DNA of 64,000 bases from Theocolax elegans (Eukaryota > Arthropoda > Insecta > Hymenoptera > Cerocephalidae), in NCBI GenBank assembly GCA_026168455.1, contig CM047426.1, forward strand, positions 52,807,085 through 52,871,084, read 5' to 3'. Below the pieces are notes generated by a model. It saw nothing but the letters and a program-made list of their open reading frames with translations. It did no database searches and had not been told where the DNA came from. Positions within the stretch are counted from its first letter, which is position 1. The number at the start of each line of letters is the position of its first letter. Made by a program: the position numbers and the translations under genes. Below, one piece after another: positions 10,991 through 21,488 of this stretch.

Positions 10991-11216
10991 ACCTGGTACT
11001 TTCGCTTCCCTTTAATTCATTATCGTGCGCCATGCCACCATGCCGAAGAAAGCGTGTATGCAGTAACCAGCGATGCCCATTTGGATCCACCAACAAGGTT
11101 CTATTTCACTCGAAGCGTCCTCTCCTTCAGCCCTAGTTATATCTTCTGAAGTGACTGCGATTTAGTGTTAATCCGGCATATCTCTTTCGAATTTTACAAA
11201 ATACGAGCTTTCTGCT

Positions 11217-11600
11217 TTAGGTGGAATCGTTAGCACATCCGACAACGTCTCTGTTAGCGATGTTTCTTATCACGCTCCGCCACAGCTGGAGTTGCTGGCT
11301 ACGTTGATGACACAACTTTTTCATTTTTGTACAAGAATGTATAGCTATGCCTTTGAATAGCTCTGGCGAGGAGCTAAATGATTCGGCTTTCGACAGGTTA
11401 GCCAAAATATTACATTCCTCAACTCGTTCGAGGAATGAGTCTATGCTCCGGTTGTTGTCTGCTGAGAATTGTAGTCCCCATTTCCGGACAATTTGACCGA
11501 CATGTCTCATAGACTGTACTGCAGTCCTCCCTCTCCTAGGCTTTGCCGATTCCTCTTGAGAGTGGTACTTAAGAGCCAGACTGCGGTAGTCGAGCTGCAT
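11217..11600 (-). pseudogene. Ty3/gypsy Gag capsid-like fragment
   Basis: A 127-codon frame includes VRKWGLQFSADNNRSIDSFL, LERVEECNILANLSKAES and PELFKGIA. This is the 'W-F-G----V--FL-RVEE ... L--S-PELF-G-A' pattern of the Ty3/gypsy capsid region common in insect elements. The downstream cysteine-histidine knuckle is only suggested by degenerate residues at about 11020-11100. Tail residues after the capsid-like part are probably out of frame. Confidence 0.6.
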
Positions 11601-11689
11601 TGTGCAGATAACGGTACATTAACGTGTCCTGTAATCCTACTTGATGTCGTTACTTGCGAATTTTTTTTTTTGGATGGTATAATCTAGTG

Positions 11690-12172
11690 CACGAAAAATA
11701 AGTTGTGTTTGCAATGTTGTTAACGCATTTACGTTTTTAGTTAATTGTTTCACTGTGTCTAATGTTCCCTTTCTGAAATTTGCGAATTCAAGTGGGATTT
11801 CGAATGATCGTCCGTCCGCTGCAGAGTTTTATTTTGCTTGGTTTGCTATTGCTCGGTAGCTTTGCGGTTTTGAGTGTTATTCCGGTTTCTTGCAACCTTA
11901 CCGAAGTTGCACTTTCCTGGTTTTAAAAAACTTTTCTCAAACTTGTTTCCATGTTTTTCTTAATTTTTCCGTTATTGTTAAGAGTTAACATGGATATGTC
12001 ATGTTTCCATCTATTGTCAATTTTTCTCACGGGTGCACTGCCGAGATATATGTACGGATGAATTTTTGCCTTATTTTTTCTCGATAATGCCAGATGGTAA
12101 TTTCATCTTGTTCAGATTCTTTTATTAAATCCCTTGGCGCAGAATTCCCTAGCAGCTATTTTGTCAGACGAC
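11690..12172. other. Unassigned sequence upstream of a TTAA-flanked MITE
   Basis: AT-rich DNA with no supported gene. It may include the outer part of the gypsy relic (leader or LTR), but no LTR ends were found. Confidence 0.35.
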
Positions 12173-12176
12173 TTAA

Positions 12177-13123
12177 GGGTGTAATCTACTTGGTTATTTT
12201 CAAAAAATCGATTTTTTATATTACATTTTTGGAAAGTACATATATTTAAGAGTATTGGCTTAAATTTTTACAAAGATCCGAGCACTATTAGTACCAAGTG
12301 TATTATTATCGAAGCCGAACGTTACTCCCTAACCGCACGATTTTAGGTAAAAAAACTTTAAACGCGTTTTTCTCAAAACGACATTTTTTCATACGCGCTA
12401 CATGATTTCTCCGGAACCACAAGACCGATCATTCTGAAACCAGATATTCTACAGTTTAATAGCTACAGAATAACCTAGCATCAAGTCAAAATTTTAATTT
12501 TTACCATATTTATTTTACAAAGATCAGCGAAAAAAACTTGTTTTTTTCAATTCTTTAGTACTTGTTGCATAAAATTAACAACAACATTTGAAAATTAATA
12601 ACCGTAGGTCATTCTGTAGCTATTGGTATACCGAATCTAAAACACTTTGGTTTTTTGAATTCCGAGAAGACGTTGCCGAGAAATCGTGTGGCGACCAAAC
12701 TACTTCAAAATAAAGGCATCGCCTTCACCCACAGAATTGTGTTGATGCCTGCGATGGCTCGGTCGGTAGGGCGTCGGGCTCGTAATCTGGAGGTCCCAGG
12801 TTTGATTCCCGGCCCCGGTCGATTGATACAAGCACCACTGGCGAATGTATTTTCACCAAGTGCTTTCTTCACCAAGACATCGTATGACCCCCGTCGCTGA
12901 TTAGCACCGGTTTGGGAGCATAAAAAGAGCGACGCTAAAATAATAAAAAAAAAAAGAGAATTGCTGTACAAAAAGTGTACTAAATTAAAAATAAATTATT
13001 TTTTGTACTTTAAAACTATATTTATCATATCCAATAAGTTTCATATCAATATCTTTCATAGTATACTCACAAAAAAATCACAAATATAGCTTATTTTTTC
13101 AGCCTACGAAGAAGAATACACCC
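12177..13123. mobile_element. MITE with TTAA target duplication, carrying a SINE
   Basis: Terminal inverted repeats GGGTGTAATCTACTT (left) and GGGTGTATTCTTCTT (right, read inward) lie directly inside TTAA at 12173-12176 and 13124-13127. A TTAA duplication is the signature of the piggyBac superfamily, so a non-autonomous piggyBac-like element is the likeliest identity. The interior is AT-rich with no transposase. A tRNA-derived SINE with its own 7-bp duplication sits inside at 12740-12956, so the MITE is older than that SINE insertion. Confidence 0.75.
12740..12956 (+). mobile_element. tRNA-derived SINE, copy 1
   Basis: The head resembles a tRNA: D-arm region GGCTCGGTCGGTAGGGCGTC with an A-box, an anticodon-arm-like CTCGTAATCTGG, and a B-box-like GGTTTGATTCCC. 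A unique body follows (AAGTGCTTTCTTCACCAAGA, GATTAGCACCGGTTTGGGAG), then a GAGCGACG...AAAATAATAAAA tail. It is flanked by AGAATTG at 12733-12739 and 12957-12963. A second copy is at 33743-33949. It is transcribed by RNA polymerase III if active and depends on a LINE for mobility; the partner LINE is unknown. Confidence 0.88.
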
Positions 13124-13127
13124 TTAA

Positions 13128-13836
13128 CTTCTCGAATTTATTGCCTATATCCTGCAGTGACAGGTCTTCGAGAGTGTCGTATATCTCTGTCTCTGATAGA
13201 ACAAGCACCAGTCTTCAATCTTCTTGCGTCAACCTCCCTATATTTATGGTAAGAATTTTAAATAAATAATTTACAATAAATATAAAAAATTATCTCGCTT
13301 TAACAGGAGCAGCCCGCTTGCGCGGCTATCATGGGATCATCCGCTCGCTTTTTCAAAAAAATAAAATTCATTTATAGGGCTTAAATATTGAATTGCTCTG
13401 GCTACGTCTTACCGTGTACGCTAAGGTAATACGTGTCGGTTATCGTGATTCTGGTATAACGTCATCAGAGTTGAGATTTAGTAATTGTAATATCAAATTT
13501 GTGTATTACAATTACCTTTTCTGTACAAGAAAATTAACCCGAATCAAGCAATAAGTCACTTTACGTATTTGCTGACTTTTATTTATCACAAATACATTTC
13601 GGGTACGAAGCCACCTTTGTATCTATTTAGATTTGCAGACTTAGTAACTTTATTGTATTCAGCTTAATACATTTTATAGCAACACATAATAGACCATATA
13701 AATTAATTTATTTTGTGTTTGTGTAATCTTTGTATATTAATTAGTGTACATTAATCCATTAACGCCCGAAACAGAGAGATGGTAACTCTGTTTTCAATCC
13801 TAAATCTGTCACATATTCCGAAGATATATTCAAAGC
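13128..13836. other. Unassigned AT-rich sequence
   Basis: No reading frame with a recognisable domain, no terminal repeats and no RNA gene were found. Short homopolymer runs are common. Confidence 0.35.
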
Positions 13837-14785
13837 TGTAACGTGGTCCTCACTTTCGTGGCCCGTAAACCACGCTACTCGTTTCCACTTAATTTAATGT
13901 ATATATATGTTAACTTAAAATCCGGTAAGACCGTATTTAATATTTTACTGGGCGCCAGGTCTTACCAATACAATTAATTTCCCGGTACGACTCCTCAGGA
14001 CGTGGCTCCAACGCCAATACGGAGGTGGCGAAACCAACGACGATTCCTATCTCCTTCGGAAACACGTGGCGGTAAATTGTCGAGGTATAGGTCGATAAAT
14101 AGAGAACTCAATAATTTCAATTGAACTAGATTATAATTTAATTTAGTTTATTCCTTCAAAATTCCAATTTCCGATCACTACGGGTGATCACCGTTACAAT
14201 TTCTTTTCGACGAAGTAAATTCGACAAGTTAAATTCCCGCGAACTAGCCCGATCTTCCGATCACCGATAACCACGTAGTGTTAATTCATTAACCCGATAT
14301 TCGCGCCTTACAAGCTCCGGTAATAATTAATAAACCGTCTCCCAACCCTTAATACGGACAAACTCGAATTCGCGGCACGTGCTAAAATGGCGGCGCGGCT
14401 CGCAGGAGGTCTATACGCGACGCGCAAGAAATCCCCGGCGATTCACACGATTTATTAAATTAATCGGTGGCCGTGCAGCCCACTTACCGCAACGAGAAAT
14501 CGATCTTCTTCAAAAAAATCAAACGGCTTGACTACTACTACTACTATTTCTAACTGGACTTCTACAAAAAAAATATACTTCTATATCGAGAATTGTTCGG
14601 TGTACTCAATGAGACTCTCCGGCTACGAATGACGATCGGGACTCGTAGCATCCCGATCGTCCTCGTAGTTCGTTAAAACGCGGCGCTGATGGTCTTCTTC
14701 TTCCTTGATTTTCAACCAATAATATCTTCCAGGTCAATTAGATGGTTGACTATTACCGCCCTCCGCGCCATCTATTCCCGTAACA
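13837..14785 (-). mobile_element. Possible solo LTR (949 bp)
   Basis: Read on the minus strand the segment starts TGTTACGGGAATAG and ends GACCACGTTACA, giving TG...CA ends. It holds an AATAAA-type signal (about 14140) and a CCGCCACGTG block. The end sequence (CCACG-TYACA) and internal order resemble the solo LTRs at 7424 and 55066 and the LTR-like tail ending at 59844, suggesting a group of related LTRs. No target duplication is visible (AAGC against ATCT), so the boundaries could mark a recombined or truncated copy. Confidence 0.5.
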
Positions 14786-15865
14786 ATCTTCTTTTCCCCA
14801 GTGACGGAATAACGAAATAACCCGTATTCCGTTGAGGAACTGACTTGCGCCTCCACCAATGCAACAGGTGTGTTTTCTTTCTCTCTCGTACACACACGCT
14901 GTAGATGGCTACTTCCCGCTCATTCCGTCGTTCCCCTCCTCGGTGCGCCGCCATGTGCCGCGGCGTGCATGTGCGAGAGCAGCGAGCGCCGCCCCCCTCT
15001 CTCTGCCGCGCTGACCCTAGTATGCGAGCAGCTGGCCGAGTCGTTGCACGCGAGTCGGGCGTCGTTTGTTTACACGACGGCGAACGGGTTTTTATCTTGT
15101 GTTTGTGGAGAGTGCACCAGTTCCTGGGTCGTCATCTTCGTGGCTGCCTTCGTTCTTCATCACCAGGTCGTCGGGAGATGGTACTGGATCTACGTGGGAA
15201 CATGGTTGGACGTCGGTGGCGGTATGGTTGTATCGTTTCCTCTTTGTTATTAACTCCCTCCTTTCTCCAATACTCCGATTTCCTCAACAAATCAAATAAA
15301 ACCCTATTAATTCCTTCCCTTTACGTACTAAAATATCGGTGACGAGAATGGTTTGGGCCAGGATTCGTAGCCGGTGTTTACTTCCTTCCTAACCTCTATC
15401 CCCATATCCTATACATACTATCCTACACACATACATAACTTCCTTATTATAACTAACTCTATCCTTCTATCAATCCTTCTATCCTAACCTTATATGTATT
15501 CTAGTTTTACTTATTATTAACCTTTCAGCTAACCGACACTACCAAGGAGCGGACCCAGGGCCAAAAGGTTCACCGAGGACTCATCGCCTCAAGGGGAGAT
15601 GGAATAACCATGAGCAGTACCCAGGACTCATCGCCTCCAAGGACAGGACTCACAGGGATAGCATCATTGGATCACCCAGGACTCGTCGTCTCAAAGGTAT
15701 GATATATTAAAATCTTATTTTACTTATATCTATTTTCTCTACGCTAACCTTATATCTATCTATATACACTAATAATTCTTTTTCTTATTTCAGGTACGTC
15801 CCTTCGACAAGGCTCCCCTCCTTACATAAATTATAAAATAATAATGGTGTGAGGTTTACCTCACA
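14786..15865. other. CpG-rich then repeat-bearing leader-like region
   Basis: 14.8-15.3 kb is GC/CpG-rich with several overlapping open frames on both strands but no domain. Near 15280-15300 an AATAAA-type signal precedes CGGTGACGAGAATGG at 15339-15353, a sequence reminiscent of the region after a 5' LTR in insect LTR elements, so LTR plus leader is possible. At 15570-15695 three imperfect copies of CCAGGACTCATCGCCTCAAG follow each other. An intron-like pair (GGTATGATAT at 15696 and TTATTTCAGG at about 15785) comes next. TGTGAGGTTTACCTCACA at 15848-15865 is a small perfect hairpin. Confidence 0.35.
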
Positions 15866-16770
15866 AAGCAAACAAACTTTTTCTAAGGTATTTTTTTGTC
15901 TATTTTCTATTTCCGGTCTCAGAATTGCAAATTTGTCACCCAAAAATTTAAGATGGCGATATTTATATAAAATGTGAAAAATTTCGATGCTTCTCTTTTT
16001 TTTAATCCAATTTTTTATTGCATCAACATTGAGTACGAAACTTTTTCTCGCAACTATGGGAGCATAAATTAGTTGTACTTAAAATTCAGTTGATTTCCGA
16101 ATATTGAAATTCAATATGGCGACTGGAAAATGGCGCCTGAAGCCCCAAATTGTTACCGAATATTCACAAAATTTTTCCTCAGAAATAGTGCATTTGTCGA
16201 AAAAATCAATAACAACAAAAGGTGCTTAAAATTAGCCACAGAATACTTTGATTTTTTTCAAACGAGTTTTAAGCAATTTTTTTACTTTTTCCAATAGGCA
16301 AATTACGACAAATTTTTAAAATTCATCGAATCGTCTTGAAAACATTCAGGTGTATAAATTTGCTCAAAACTGGTTGGAAAAATTTTAAAGTATTCTTCGG
16401 CTAATTCTAAGCACTTTTTGTTCTTATCGAATTTTTCGTCAAGTGCACTATTTCTGAAAAAAAAATTTGTGAATGTTCGGTAAAAATTTTGCGCTTCAGG
16501 TACCATTTTCCAGTCGCCATATTGAATTTCAATATTCGGAAATCGACTGAATTTTAAGTACAACTAATTTATGCTCCCATAGTTGCGAGAAAAAGTTTCG
16601 TACTCAATGTTGATGCAATAAAAAATTGGATTAAAAAAAAGAGAAGCATCGAAATTTTTCACATTTTATATAAATATCGCCATCTTAAATTTTTGGGTGA
16701 AAAATTTGCAATTGTGAGACCGGAAATAGAAAGTAGACAAAAAAATACCTTAGAAAAAGTTTGTTTGCTT
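15866..16770. mobile_element. Foldback (palindromic) element, 905 bp
   Basis: The outer arms are inverted copies: AAGCAAACAAACTTTTTC at the left end mirrors the right end, and pairing continues with small gaps for about 400 bp per arm around a centre near 16.3 kb. No transposase is encoded. The right end touches the DIRS-like element at 16770 exactly; the left end abuts the leader-like region. No target duplication is apparent. It is a hairpin-forming MITE or a palindromic product of an element end. Confidence 0.8.
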
Positions 16771-16771
16771 G

Positions 16772-18193
16772 TCTTTTTATAGTCAGAAACTGCCTAAAAA
16801 TTTCCATTTGAAACATTTTATAAGAAATTGGTATGAGTTGACCGATGATAGGTTTATATTGAGTGTGATTAAGGGCTATGAAATACCTCTAAGAATTACA
16901 GTACGTCAAAATTACGCACCGCGATTAAGAGATTTTTCAGGAACTGAAAAAGTCTGTTTACAATTAGAAATTGATAAGCTAGAAAGAATGGGTGCAATTC
17001 AAAATGTAAATTTTTCAAAGAATCAATTTCTACCGTCGTATTTTTTAGTACCTAAAACAGATGGTAGTTTTAGGTTTATTTTGAACTTGAAACAATTTAA
17101 CGAATTTGTACACGTAGAACATTTTAAAATGGAAGATTTGCAAACCGCAATTAATATTTTAGAAAAAAATGATTTCATGTGCTGTATAGATTTGAAGGAT
17201 GCGTACTTGCTTATTCCAGTAATGAAATGTTCTCGCGTATACTTGCGATTTATGTATGAGAATAGGTTATTTGAGTTTACTTGCCTTCCGTTTGGATGGT
17301 GTACTTGCCCTTTTGTTTACACTAAAATTATGAAAACAGTTATTGCATATGTAAGAAACATTGGTATACGTATAACTAATTATTTAGACGATTTTTTTAT
17401 TTTAGGTCGTACAAAAAATGAATGTAGACGAAATTTAAAGTTGGTTATGCAGCTTTTGTGTAAGCTAGGGTTTATCATTAATTATAAGAAATCTCAGCTT
17501 GAACCAAAAAGATCGTGTAAATATTTGGGTTTTATAATTAATTCTGTAAATATGACTGAAGAATTAACGGACATAAAAAAACAAAATTTAAAGAAAAATG
17601 TAGACAAAATTCTTAAAAATAAGGTTTGTAAATATGATGATCTGCTAAGATTAATTGGTACAATGGTAGCAGCGTGCCCGGCTGTTAGAGCAGGATGGCT
17701 GTATTACAAAGAGCTGGAAAGGTTAAAAAGTTTACAGGGACCAGTAGTTTCAGTTGATAAAGAGAAAGTTATTTACATGACAGAGTTAGCTTTACAAGAT
17801 TTATTGTGGTGGAGTAAAAATATTTTGAAATCGGAAAATGTCATACGTAGTTTAAAATTTGACGAAGAAATTTTTTCGGATGCTTCTTTATCAGGCTGGG
17901 GTGCAATTTGCAAACGAGAAAAAAATGGTGGTTTATGGAGTAAACAAGAAAGGGGTTTTCACATCAATTACTTAGAATTGCTCGCAGCTTTTTTAGCCTT
18001 GAAAACGTTCGCAAAAAATCTAAAAAACTGCCAAATTCTTCTAAGAATTGACAATATCGTAGCGATCTCCTATATAAATAAAATGGGAGGATCAAGATTT
18101 GCGTATTTAAATGACATTACTCGGTCTATGTGGGAATGGTGTCTAGCACGCAACTTATGCTACGATTTACAGATTGCGAACACCGCAGCCTAA
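16772..18193 (+). pseudogene. DIRS reverse transcriptase-RNase H
   Basis: An uninterrupted frame of about 470 codons lacks an ATG at its left end (the first codons follow a TTG). Residues about 15-50 are the pre-RT segment (LKHFIRNWYELTDDRFILSV). RT motifs are SYFLVPKTDGSFRFILNLK, FMCCIDLKDAYLLIPV (first Asp), LPFGWCTCPFVYTK, NYLDDFFILG (catalytic YLDD) and LGFIIN. RNase H follows with FSDASLSGWGA, NYLELLAAFLAL and LRIDNIVAISYINKMGG. The frame stops at TAA 18191-18193 soon after RNase H. The long segment usual between RNase H and recombinase is absent, indicating an internal deletion near 18170-18190. Confidence 0.88.
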
Positions 18194-18817
18194 ATATACG
18201 CATACGTGGGATGTTAATATTGTTCTTAAAGAATTAGAAAAATGGCAACCTTTAAAAGATTTATCGTTGGAAAGATTGACACTTAAATTAGCTATGCTGA
18301 TTGCACTGAGCACAGGGTTTCGAGTTCAATGCTTGGCGTTGTTAAAAACAAATGATATTCGTTTAAATGAGACAGGAATGGAATTAGTAATAACTGATTT
18401 AACAAAGACGTCTAGACCAGGCGCAGCACAACCGCGTGCATTTTTACCTATTTTTAATCAAGACCTAATATTTGTGCAGCAACTGTTATAATATATTATC
18501 TTGAGTATACTAAAGTAATTAGAGGGCAAAAGAAGGCTTTAATCTTAACTTATAAAAAACCACATGGTGCAGCTACGTTGCAAACCATTAGTAGGTGGTT
18601 AAAGTTAGTATTAGTACAATGTGGTGTAAATAAGCAATTCACAGCTCATTCTATAAGGCATGCTACAACTTCTAAAGCTTTTCAGAAAGGTCTTAAATTA
18701 GATGTAATAAAAAACGCAGCTGGCTGGTCGAAAGATTCTAAGCTATTTTTTAAGTTTTATAATCGGCCTGTTAATGTAGAACATAATTTTGCGGAAACTG
18801 TTTGTAACAAAGATTAA
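18174..18817 (+). pseudogene. DIRS tyrosine recombinase, one frameshift
   Basis: The first part (to 18491) has PKYTHTWDVNIVLKELEKW and the box ALSTGFRVQCLALL with the catalytic Arg. A +1 shift in a TATAATATATT run near 18485-18500 breaks the frame. The sequence then continues with KKALILTYKKPHGAATLQTI and the second box HSIRHATTS (His and Arg) and ends with FFKFYNRPV, whose Tyr is the nucleophile. All four catalytic positions (R, H-x-x-R, Y) can be seen, so only the frameshift and the upstream deletion disable it. Confidence 0.85.
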
Positions 18818-18900
18818 TTGAATTAATAGAAATACATAATTTCATGTTTATGTGTTAAGATAATGTTATATGTATAAATAAACTAAAGAGATTACAAACC

Positions 18901-19436
18901 CTCCCGTTTCTGTGAATTATTTATTTTTCCCACCCTTTATAAAATCAAACTTTAAACAATAATGACGATTAGTGCGGAAACAACAGAGCGCTAGAGGAGA
19001 GGTGAGTTTCTTTTTTTTGATTTCTCTGAACATAGGCGACATTTAACCATGGAGTGCCGAAGGAAACAGTAGTACTACATAGTAATCTTTTCGAACAAGG
19101 AACTCGGATGATTTTGTTCGAACTTCACTTTTAAGTTCGATTGAACATAAATTTTAGTTTAAAATAACACTGACAATTTAAATCAAGGGGCGCTAGCGCT
19201 CCCGTCGCAAGTATGGGATGCGCGGCTAGCCTTATATTCAGCTAACTCGCTATGCGTATTTTTCCTCGGCTGAATCTTAAATTAAAAATTAATGTTTTCG
19301 TATTTTGTCTCCACCTGAATTGTTCCTTATTTATTTATTTTTATTATGCGAAAAATTCCGTACGAATTCATTATTGCATATTAAAGAAAAAAGCCGCGAA
19401 AGAAATGACATGTCGAATTCCATTTAAGAATTTTTG
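18901..19436. other. Unassigned sequence downstream of the DIRS copy
   Basis: AT-rich DNA without a supported gene. A short CpG interval lies at 19185-19250. No inverted terminal repeat of the DIRS element was found here. Confidence 0.35.
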
Positions 19437-19461
19437 TCACTTTCGCTTTTGTATATATAGT
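19437..19461. repeat. 25-bp direct repeat, left copy
   Basis: The 25 bases starting TCACTTTCGCTTTT and ending TATATATAGT recur exactly at 20418-20442. Between the two copies lie a 130-bp hairpin element and an 818-bp inverted-repeat element. Confidence 0.85.
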
Positions 19462-19589
19462 ACATTACGGTACAAGTGACGAAAGTTGAAGTTCCGCCAC
19501 GGTGTGAAGTTGGCGCCCGAGGCGAAGCCTCGGGCGCCAACTTCACACCGTGGCGGGCCTTCAACATTCATCCCGTGTACCGTATACTA
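19460..19589. mobile_element. Small hairpin element with GC-rich perfect stem
   Basis: The outer ends pair imperfectly (left AGTACATTACGGTACAAGTG, right read inward AGTATACGGTACACGGGATG). The inner 19494-19556 is a perfect 30-bp stem with a GAA loop. The left end sequence recurs at 23878 (AGTACATTACGATACAAGTG), so it is a repeat family. Confidence 0.65.
19494..19556. repeat. Perfect 30-bp inverted repeat with 3-nt GAA loop
   Basis: The left arm 19494-19523 (begins CCGCCACGGTGTG, ends CGCCCGAGGC) and right arm 19527-19556 are exact reverse complements around GAA. The stem is about 70 percent GC in a locally AT-rich setting and would be a very stable DNA or RNA hairpin. Flanking TTGAAG and CTTCAA extend the pairing past a short mismatch. 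Confidence 0.95.
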
Positions 19590-19590
19590 T

Positions 19591-20408
19591 TTTTCTTGAT
19601 GCCCGGTCGAAAGAACGTTTTTAGTTTGGACCAATAATGATACGTACATAAAAATTGTGCTAAGCTTCTCGTACATTATCCCGACCTTTAAAATATCCTA
19701 ATCTCGATTTGAACGATGATTTCGAGTGGTTGGTTTCGATGCCCGCCGCGACATTTGCGGCACGAGCGAAGCGAGTATTGCTGGTCGTGGTGGCGGGCAT
19801 CGAAAATATCACGAGCAATATTTTAAATGTTAAAGTAAAATATAAAAAAGAACAAGTATAAGACTGTCAAAGTGACTTGTTATGCTGTGTGTAGTTTTAA
19901 TAAAAATCATGATCATGATTTTTTCAGTTGCGTTATTTCAGTAAAATTCATTTATTATATCGAGAAAAGCTTATTTTTGAATTTTTAAATCATAATATAA
20001 ATCACATTGAACGAATATTTAGATATAAATGATAAAAACTAATAAATCTCAATAATAAATCTCAATCGGTAATTTGCTCGCATGGTAAATTTTCACTTTG
20101 ACGTACAGTATAGACGATTTTTATAAATTGTCATTAGTGTTTTTTGAGTGCGTAAACCTGCATTTATATATATTTAATACTTATTTTCAGATTCACGAGA
20201 TTAGGATAGGTTAAGTTTATTCAATAATATTTTATTTATTTCGAAAATTGAGGGTTATTACATTCGAATGAGATGTCATGTGCATTAAAAGTGTGTGCAG
20301 TTGCTTAGTTACCAGCTAATAGCACGAAATACCAGTGTCTAAATGTCGTTCTTTCGCCATTGAAAACAGTGGCGAAACTACGTACTTTCGACCAGGGCAT
20401 CAAGAAAA
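19591..20408. mobile_element. Inverted-repeat element (818 bp) with internal hairpin
   Basis: The ends are TTTTCTTGATGCCCGGTCG on the left and the same with one extra T (GCCCTGG) inverted on the right, pairing over about 23 bp. Inside, 19734-19747 (TTTCGATGCCCGCC) pairs exactly with 19792-19805, enclosing the mirror-symmetric GAGCGAAGCGAG. The interior is AT-rich with no open frame of note. It is a MITE-like element of unknown superfamily; the 25-bp repeats outside it are too long and offset to be a simple target duplication. Confidence 0.65.
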
Positions 20409-20417
20409 GAATTATTA

Positions 20418-20442
20418 TCACTTTCGCTTTTGTATATATAGT
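20418..20442. repeat. 25-bp direct repeat, right copy
   Basis: Exact second copy of 19437-19461. It lies ten bases outside the right end of the inverted-repeat element and runs into a 72-bp tandem duplication. Confidence 0.85.
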
Positions 20443-20572
20443 CTACTATAGAAAAAAGAGGACAGAACGATGGACAGTTTAAAGATTGAGAGAGACAGAT
20501 GACGTATATGTAGTCAACTTACGAAAAAAGGACAGATTGATGGAAAGTTTAAAGAGTGAGAGAGACATGTCG
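20440..20572. repeat. Tandem duplication, period 72 bp, two units
   Basis: Units begin AGTCTACTATAGAAAAAAGA (20440) and AGTCAACTTACGAAAAAAGG (20512) and share GGACAG, a GATGGA-AGTTTAAAG block and GAGAGAGACA, with about ten differences. Non-coding. Confidence 0.75.
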
Positions 20573-21479
20573 ATTGTTATAGAAGTTGAAATGTGGCCGT
20601 GAGAGGGAGCTAGAGTCACGTGAGTACTTCAATCGTCACAGCTGAATCGTCTGGCCGATTTGCCGATATTGTTGTGAAAAGTTATATGAAATAAAATAAT
20701 TATTTATGTAACTATTACCAACACCATTCATTATTCCATCTTGCTATTTTTTATTGTATAACAGCGCAAGATAATATTGGATATATAAAGACTTCATATT
20801 CACTCACATTATTAGCTGTAAACCTTTAAACCTCTTGATGAGAGAAACAAAAAGAAACAGAGAGTGTGAGAGAGATATATGACTCGAATCGGTTTTGAAG
20901 CAGACTACGGTACTTATTTCTTTTCTTAATTAAATTATAATATTATTTTACTAAAAATTGTTAAAATATAGTTAAATAACTATGTGTATATATATAAACG
21001 CATAGCAGGATCGTTATGACGACCGACGGGTTAAATAGCATAAGAGTATCTCGCTTACTCTCACAGAGCTTATGACGACCGGTCGTGGGGTAATTTTACT
21101 ATAATATTTTAATTCGCTTTACTTAGTGTTAAGATATTTTTAAACAAATGTTCTTCTACAATATTTTCTGCTTTGCTCATGGAAAAATTTCGACGAGGAA
21201 TAAATTTTATTAAGAGTACTGGCACTAGATAATTTTATTTTTTATAAAGTAAAATTGTAATATTTGTGAAAAAAGTATTAGCAATGAATTATTTCATATA
21301 CTTACGTATTTAAATATAAACATATTGAAATCTTTCATATCTAATATATTTTAAATATAAACCATCAAAATATTTTATAAATGCAAAAGCGCATTGTTCT
21401 TATCGGGCTCAAAATGTCAAGAACTATCTTGCTCAATTGCATTGACAAGAATCTTATAACCTCAATGCCAGTGCTAGCA
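20573..21479. other. Unassigned AT-rich sequence
   Basis: No supported gene. TATGACGACCG occurs twice (21016 and 21072), the second followed by the palindrome ACCGGT. Otherwise the sequence is low-complexity AT. Confidence 0.35.
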
Positions 21480-21488
21480 CCTTCACAA

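Larger units (their letters stand above)
9960..11600 (-). mobile_element. Decayed Ty3/gypsy LTR retrotransposon (gag-pol relic)
   Basis: Read on the minus strand, the region gives capsid, protease and reverse transcriptase pieces in the normal gag-pol order, each broken by stops and frameshifts. No flanking LTR is recognised, so this is an internal relic. It lies upstream of the AT-rich MITE region at 12.2 kb and shows no sign of function. Confidence 0.7.
16770..18900 (+). mobile_element. DIRS-like tyrosine-recombinase retrotransposon, truncated
   Basis: Reverse transcriptase and RNase H are followed by a tyrosine recombinase instead of a DDE integrase, the defining layout of DIRS elements. 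The 5' part (gag and inverted terminal repeat) is missing and replaced by the foldback at 15866-16770. The 3' side runs to an AATAAA at about 18877. A deletion joins RNase H to the recombinase and a frameshift splits the recombinase, so the copy is inactive. DIRS elements integrate through a circular intermediate without target duplication. Confidence 0.88.

Noticed and set aside
12755..12830. Functional tRNA gene
   Set aside because: The tRNA-like head is joined to a conserved SINE body and A-rich tail, with a second copy at 33.7 kb and target duplications.
14870..15342. Possible host protein in CpG-rich DNA
   Set aside because: Three frames are open at once through composition alone; none shows a domain, signal peptide or splice context.
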